Below are positions 29,498 to 33,164 of a stretch of DNA of 33,164 nucleotides, piece after piece. A program made the translations under genes and the position numbers. Origin of the DNA: Kluyvera cryocrescens NBRC 102467 (GTDB lineage Bacteria > Pseudomonadota > Gammaproteobacteria > Enterobacterales > Enterobacteriaceae); assembly GCF_001571285.1 (NCBI RefSeq), contig NZ_BCTM01000041.1, positions 1 through 33,164 of the forward strand. Reading direction: 5' to 3'. The stretch's first letter is position 1, and every line of letters begins with the position of its first letter. A model generated the notes under the pieces. That model worked only from the letters and a program-made list of their open reading frames with translations. It did not search any database and had not been told where the DNA came from.

Positions 29498-29625
29498 GGC
29501 ATACCCTAACCTGATGTCAGATGTTGAGCACAAACAACGTCAGAGTAGGGTATTAATTTATATTTATTGACACATTCAGCCAAGGGTAATAGATTTCATC
29601 CTGACATTTTTACCTTTGGAGGCAT
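29487..29625. other. res recombination site of the Tn3-family transposon
   Basis: The stretch contains the Tn21-type subsite I start (CGTCAGATTGAGGCATACCC) and repeated TGTCAG, CGTCAG, TTGACA and CTGACA half-sites over about 130 bases, directly before tnpR. The resolvase acts here to resolve cointegrates. Subsite limits are approximate. It also holds the tnpR promoter. Confidence 0.8.
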
Positions 29626-29626
29626 C

Positions 29627-30184
29627 TTGCAAGGTCAACGTATCGGCTACGTTCGCGTCAGCAGCTTCGACCAGAATCCTGATCGACAACTGGAACAAAT
29701 AGAAGTCGGCAAGGTATTCACCGATAAGGCTTCAGGCAAGGACACACAACGTCCCGAACTTGAAAGGCTGCTGGCCTTCGTCCGCGAGGGCGACACCGTG
29801 GTGGTGCATAGCATGGACAGGTTGGCACGCAACCTTGATGACCTGCGCCGCATCGTCCAAGGGCTGACACAACGGGGCGTGCGCATGGAGTTCGTCAAAG
29901 AAGGGCTAACGTTCACCGGCGAGGACTCACCGATGGCCAATCTGATGCTGTCGGTCATGGGAGCCTTTGCTGAGTTCGAGCGCGCTCTGATCCGCGAACG
30001 TCAGCGCGAGGGAATCGTGCTGGCTAAGCAGCGCGGGGCCTACCGGGGACGAAAGAAATCGCTGAACAGCGAACAAATTGCCGAGTTGAAACGGCGAGTT
30101 GCGGCAGGCGACCAGAAAACCTTGGTGGCCCGTGACTTCGGCATCAGCCGCGAAACCTTGTACCAGTACCTGCGGGAAGACTGA
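29627..30184 (+). CDS. tnpR: TnpR serine resolvase, Tn21 subgroup
   Basis: The 185-residue resolvase has the catalytic Ser12 in RIGYVRVSSFDQN, the resolvase core (VVVHSMDRLARNLDDLR, FAEFERALIRERQREG) and a C-terminal Hin-type helix-turn-helix (KTLVARDFGISRETLYQYL). The TTG at 29627 is chosen because it gives the family N-terminus and follows GGAGG; the ATG at 29567 would add 20 residues from inside res. It is followed after two bases by the truncated tnpA. Confidence 0.94.
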   Translation: MQGQRIGYVRVSSFDQNPDRQLEQIEVGKVFTDKASGKDTQRPELERLLAFVREGDTVVVHSMDRLARNLDDLRRIVQGLTQRGVRMEFVKEGLTFTGEDSPMANLMLSVMGAFAEFERALIRERQREGIVLAKQRGAYRGRKKSLNSEQIAELKRRVAAGDQKTLVARDFGISRETLYQYLRED

Positions 30185-30186
30185 CC

Positions 30187-30205
30187 ATGCCACGCCGCTC
30201 AATCC
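30187..30205 (+). pseudogene. tnpA: tnpA remnant (first six codons), cut by IS26
   Basis: ATG CCA CGC CGC TCA ATC encodes MPRRSI, the start of Tn21-subgroup TnpA, at the expected place after tnpR. The IS26 left end begins at 30206. All the rest of the transposase gene and the second transposon end are missing from the window. Confidence 0.85.
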
Positions 30206-31025
30206 GGCACTGTTGCAAATAGTCGGTGGTGATAAACTTATCATCCCCTTTTGCTGATGGAGCTGCACATGAACCCATTCAAAGGCCGGCATTTTCAGCG
30301 TGACATCATTCTGTGGGCCGTACGCTGGTACTGCAAATACGGCATCAGTTACCGTGAGCTGCAGGAGATGCTGGCTGAACGCGGAGTGAATGTCGATCAC
30401 TCCACGATTTACCGCTGGGTTCAGCGTTATGCGCCTGAAATGGAAAAACGGCTGCGCTGGTACTGGCGTAACCCTTCCGATCTTTGCCCGTGGCACATGG
30501 ATGAAACCTACGTGAAGGTCAATGGCCGCTGGGCGTATCTGTACCGGGCCGTCGACAGCCGGGGCCGCACTGTCGATTTTTATCTCTCCTCCCGTCGTAA
30601 CAGCAAAGCTGCATACCGGTTTCTGGGTAAAATCCTCAACAACGTGAAGAAGTGGCAGATCCCGCGATTCATCAACACGGATAAAGCGCCCGCCTATGGT
30701 CGCGCGCTTGCTCTGCTCAAACGCGAAGGCCGGTGCCCGTCTGACGTTGAACACCGACAGATTAAGTACCGGAACAACGTGATTGAATGCGATCATGGCA
30801 AACTGAAACGGATAATCGGCGCCACGCTGGGATTTAAATCCATGAAGACGGTTTACGCCACCATCAAAGGTATTGAGGTGATGCGTGCACTACGCAAAGG
30901 CCAGGCCTCAGCATTTTATTATGGTGATCCCCTGGGCGAAATGCGCCTGGTAAGCAGAGTTTTTGAAATGTAAGGCCTTTGAATAAGACAAAAGGCTGCC
31001 TCATCGCTAACTTTGCAACAGTGCC
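30206..31025. mobile_element. IS26, complete (820 bp)
   Basis: Perfect 14-bp inverted repeats, GGCACTGTTGCAAA at 30206-30219 and TTTGCAACAGTGCC at 31012-31025, enclose the transposase gene; the length is that of IS26. The flanking 8-mers, CTCAATCC on the left and ATAGAAAG on the right, differ, so there is no target duplication. This fits an IS26-mediated deletion or fusion that removed tnpA. Confidence 0.98.
30269..30973 (+). CDS. IS26 transposase (IS6 family DDE)
   Basis: The 234-residue transposase starts MNPFKGRHFQRDIILWAVRW, with a helix-turn-helix region and the DDE core: Asp in HMDETYVKV, Asp in INTDKAPAYG and Glu in NNVIECDHGKLKR. It is identical in pattern to IS26 Tnp as I know it. 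The start at 30269 is the standard one; an in-frame ATG at 30251 is not used. Confidence 0.98.
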   Translation: MNPFKGRHFQRDIILWAVRWYCKYGISYRELQEMLAERGVNVDHSTIYRWVQRYAPEMEKRLRWYWRNPSDLCPWHMDETYVKVNGRWAYLYRAVDSRGRTVDFYLSSRRNSKAAYRFLGKILNNVKKWQIPRFINTDKAPAYGRALALLKREGRCPSDVEHRQIKYRNNVIECDHGKLKRIIGATLGFKSMKTVYATIKGIEVMRALRKGQASAFYYGDPLGEMRLVSRVFEM

Positions 31026-31041
31026 ATAGAAAGGTTACATT
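31013..31041 (+). promoter_or_regulatory. Probable IS26 hybrid promoter
   Basis: TTGCAA (31013-31018) in the IS26 right repeat serves as -35; after exactly 17 bases TACATT (31036-31041) forms a -10 with four of six consensus bases. It points at the EAL/HDOD gene 37 bases further. IS26 ends are known to supply such -35 elements. Confidence 0.6.
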
Positions 31042-31077
31042 TCTAAAAATTATAACGCTGACCTGGGGACCGGGAAT

Positions 31078-32307
31078 ATGTATTCATTTATCGCACGCCA
31101 GCCTATTTTTGACACAAAAATGCAGACCGTCGCTTATGAGCTGCTTTTCAGGGACGGAATGAACAATGCCTTTCCCGATGTTTCACCAGAATACGCCACG
31201 TCCAGAATGATTTCTGACCAGTTTTTATGCATCCCTGTTCCCCGTATAGCCAACAATCACAGTTCTTTTATTAATGTGCCGCACCAGATGATCATTAACG
31301 GACTGGGCGATACGCTGCCGAATGAAAAAGTGGTCATCGAAATTCTGGAAAATGCAGTCCCGGATGATGCGCTTTTCTGTGCCGTAAAGGATATGCACGA
31401 CAGGGGTTACCAGCTTGCGCTCGATGATTTCACGATGGATGATGAATGGGACCGCTTTATGCAGTATATTTCTGTCATCAAATTTGATGTCAGAGACAAT
31501 GACTATGAAGATATCCGGCAATATATCCACAGAAAAAGTCAGCTTCTGCAGGGCATAAAATTCCTTGCTGAAAAAGTGGAAACAAGGGACGAGTTTGAGC
31601 TTTACAGCCGGGCGGGTTTCGCGCTTTTCCAGGGATTTTTCTTCAGTCGCCCGGAAATCCTCAGAAATAAATGCCTTTCCCAGAACCCCCTGCCACTCTC
31701 CAGGCTGATGATGGAGGTGAACAGGGAAAACCCGGACTTTGCCGCGGTCGAACGTCTGCTTAAAACCGATCTGACGCTGTCATATAAAATCATGCGCTAC
31801 GTCAGAAACATGCTGTTTAACTCACATGGCATAATTCAGGCGGACAATCTTACCCTGAAAGAAATGCTGATGTATCTGGGGGGCAAAGAACTCCGGCGGT
31901 TTGTTGCGGTGGCCGCCCTTTCAAATATGGGGCGTTCCGGCATCAGTGAACTTTATCATCTGAGCATGGTTCGCGGAAAATTCTGCGAATTAATTGCCGG
32001 AAAAATAAATAATGTTTCATTATCCTATAACGCATTTATATGCGGTCTGTTTTCATTGCTGGATGTCATTCTTGAACTCCCCATGGACGATTTAATTAAA
32101 CAGATTTCAATCCCGCAAAACGTAACTGCCGCGCTTTGTGAACATAAAGGTGAACTTTTTGACATACTGACCCTGTCGTTATGTTATGAGAAACTTAACT
32201 GGGAGGAAACCGCAAAAATATGTAATACCCTCAATATCAGCGAGTTCACTGTTATAGAAACCATGCAGGCCGCAACAAAATGGGCGGACGAGCTCGCCGT
32301 CTGTTAA
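31078..32307 (+). CDS. EAL + HDOD domain protein (YuxH-type)
   Basis: The 409-residue soluble protein has an N-terminal EAL-type domain (about 1-195) and a C-terminal HDOD domain (about 200-390). In the EAL part the signature is ELLFR instead of EALxR, but the other residues of the site remain: Asn in INVP, Glu in VIEILE, DDF, Lys in VIKFDV, Glu in LAEKVE and FQGFFFSRP; the DDFG glycine is Thr. It could thus bind or cut cyclic di-GMP weakly, or act as a regulatory scaffold, as YuxH-type proteins do. No signal or membrane segment. The start has GGGGACCGGGA upstream. It is not related to the urf2 EAL fragment of Tn21 by position. Confidence 0.88.
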   Translation: MYSFIARQPIFDTKMQTVAYELLFRDGMNNAFPDVSPEYATSRMISDQFLCIPVPRIANNHSSFINVPHQMIINGLGDTLPNEKVVIEILENAVPDDALFCAVKDMHDRGYQLALDDFTMDDEWDRFMQYISVIKFDVRDNDYEDIRQYIHRKSQLLQGIKFLAEKVETRDEFELYSRAGFALFQGFFFSRPEILRNKCLSQNPLPLSRLMMEVNRENPDFAAVERLLKTDLTLSYKIMRYVRNMLFNSHGIIQADNLTLKEMLMYLGGKELRRFVAVAALSNMGRSGISELYHLSMVRGKFCELIAGKINNVSLSYNAFICGLFSLLDVILELPMDDLIKQISIPQNVTAALCEHKGELFDILTLSLCYEKLNWEETAKICNTLNISEFTVIETMQAATKWADELAVC

Positions 32308-32431
32308 GGATATTTATCACAAGACAAATCAGTCATACACATCATTTTTTTAATTAAAGAAATACCGGTGAACGCCGTTATATCCGCTTATCCAGACACA
32401 ACGAGACACTATTATCGGTAATGACTCCAAC

Positions 32432-32935
32432 TTATTGATAGTGTTTTATGTTCAGATAATGCCCGATGACTTTGTCATGCAGCTCCACCGATTTTGAGAA
32501 CGACAGCGACTTCCGTCCCAGCCGTGCCAGGTGCTGCCTCAGATTCAGGTTATGCCGCTCAATTCGCTGCGTATATCGCTTGCTGATTACGTGCAGCTTT
32601 CCCTTCAGGCGGGATTCATACAGCGGCCAGCCATCCGTCATCCATATCACCACGTCAAAGGGTGACAGCAGGCTCATAAGACGCCCCAGCGTCGCCATAG
32701 TGCGTTCACCGAATACGTGCGCAACAACCGTCTTCCGGAGCCTGTCATACGCGTAAAACAGCCAGCGCTGGCGCGATTTAGCCCCGACGTATCCCCACTG
32801 TTCGTCCATTTCCGCGCAGACGATGACGTCACTGCCCGGCTGTATGCGCGAGGTTACCGACTGCGGCCTGAGTTTTTTAAATGGCGGAAAATCGTGTTGA
32901 GGCCAACGCCCATAATGCGGGCGGTTGCCCGGCAT
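32432..32935 (-). CDS. insB: IS1 InsB (transposase part made by frameshift)
   Basis: The 167-residue frame starts [13 protein letters not shown] and carries the IS1 DDE domain ([42 protein letters not shown]). It is normally fused to InsA by a -1 frameshift on the A6C slippery run, seen here on the minus strand at 32878-32872. The frame is intact. Confidence 0.95.
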   Translation of the reverse strand: MPGNRPHYGRWPQHDFPPFKKLRPQSVTSRIQPGSDVIVCAEMDEQWGYVGAKSRQRWLFYAYDRLRKTVVAHVFGERTMATLGRLMSLLSPFDVVIWMTDGWPLYESRLKGKLHVISKRYTQRIERHNLNLRQHLARLGRKSLSFSKSVELHDKVIGHYLNIKHYQ

Positions 32936-33129
32936 CCAACGCCATTCATGGCCATATCAATGATTTTCTGGTGCGTACCGGGTTGAGAAGCGGTGTAAGT
33001 GAACTGCAGTTGCCATGTTTTACGGCAGTGAGAGCAGAGATAGCGCTGATGTCCGGCAGTGCTTTTGCCGTTACGCACCACCCCGTCAGTAGCTGAACAG
33101 GAGGGACAGCTGATAGAAACAGAAGCCAC
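32854..33129 (-). CDS. insA: IS1 InsA (repressor / N-terminal part of transposase)
   Basis: The 91-residue protein starts at a GTG and shows the zinc-finger cysteines ([21 protein letters not shown]) and a helix-turn-helix ([20 protein letters not shown]). Alone it represses IS1; fused with InsB it is the transposase. Overlaps insB in another frame. Confidence 0.96.
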   Translation of the reverse strand: MASVSISCPSCSATDGVVRNGKSTAGHQRYLCSHCRKTWQLQFTYTASQPGTHQKIIDMAMNGVGCRATARIMGVGLNTIFRHLKNSGRSR

Positions 33130-33164
33130 TGGAGCACCTCAAAAACACCATCATACACTAGCAT

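Larger units (their letters stand above)
32417..33164 (-). mobile_element. IS1 element, incomplete at window edge
   Basis: The right end begins GGTAATGACTCCAACTTATT at 32417, and insA and insB follow on the minus strand. IS1 has 768 bp and would end near 33184, beyond the window. The last four bases before the edge (GCAT) do not match the IS1 sequence I expect after CATCATACACTA, so the far end may be altered. Confidence 0.93.

Noticed and set aside
29927..30796. 289-codon minus-strand frame over tnpR and IS26
   Set aside because: It crosses the transposon-IS26 junction and is antisense to two known genes, so it is an accident.
30198..31033. Target duplication around IS26
   Set aside because: CTCAATCC and ATAGAAAG do not match.

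Overview
The window looks like part of a large enterobacterial resistance plasmid (Klebsiella, Enterobacter, Citrobacter or Salmonella type). The evidence is a complete sil silver/copper efflux island followed by a complete pco copper-resistance island, a mercury-resistance (mer) transposon module of clearly higher GC content, a full-length IS26 and an IS1. No replication or conjugation genes are visible, so the plasmid type cannot be stated.

Layout. (1) 1-3240: the tail of an unidentified gene, a complete Rpn-family nuclease/'transposase' gene (309-1238), an AT-rich stretch, and an HNH endonuclease gene (1995-2909). (2) 3317-16489: silver island. A DUF305/CopM-type periplasmic protein and silE lie on the minus strand, as do silS and silR. 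Divergent to them run silC-silF-silB-silA (RND tripartite efflux), then after a terminator silG (DUF411), silP (P1B ATPase) and a small DUF2933 protein. (3) 16523-25151: copper island. A MepM-like M23 peptidase and a first PcoE-type protein are on the minus strand, then pcoA-pcoB-pcoC-pcoD-pcoR-pcoS and a second pcoE on the plus strand, closed by a strong terminator. (4) 25225-30205: one end of a Tn21-subgroup Tn3-family transposon with merR, merT-P-C-A-D-E, a DUF3330 gene, the res site and tnpR. Its tnpA survives only as 19 bases, cut off by IS26 (30206-31025). (5) 31078-32307: an EAL+HDOD protein, followed by an IS1 that runs to the window edge.

How the genes work together. SilRS and PcoRS are copper/silver-sensing two-component systems. 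SilE and the two PcoE proteins bind metal in the periplasm, SilF carries it to SilCBA, which expels it across both membranes, and SilP exports it from the cytoplasm. PcoA oxidises Cu(I) in the periplasm with PcoB/C/D handling copper. MerT/P/C/E import Hg(II) to the cytoplasmic reductase MerA under MerR/MerD control.

Most of the window is well-known resistance machinery. The less expected signals are: three promoters (silE, silC, pcoE) with identical internal geometry around a CusR/SilR-type palindrome, so the last pco gene appears wired to the Sil/Cus system; a short remnant of a second Rpn-family gene at the far edge of the metal island, in the same orientation as the intact one at its near edge; a probable IS26 hybrid promoter aimed at the EAL/HDOD gene; a MepM-like peptidase without any membrane anchor or signal; a strong hairpin right before the silP ribosome-binding site; and a MerR whose stop codon lies inside the transposon terminal repeat. 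I did not find a convincing wholly new system.
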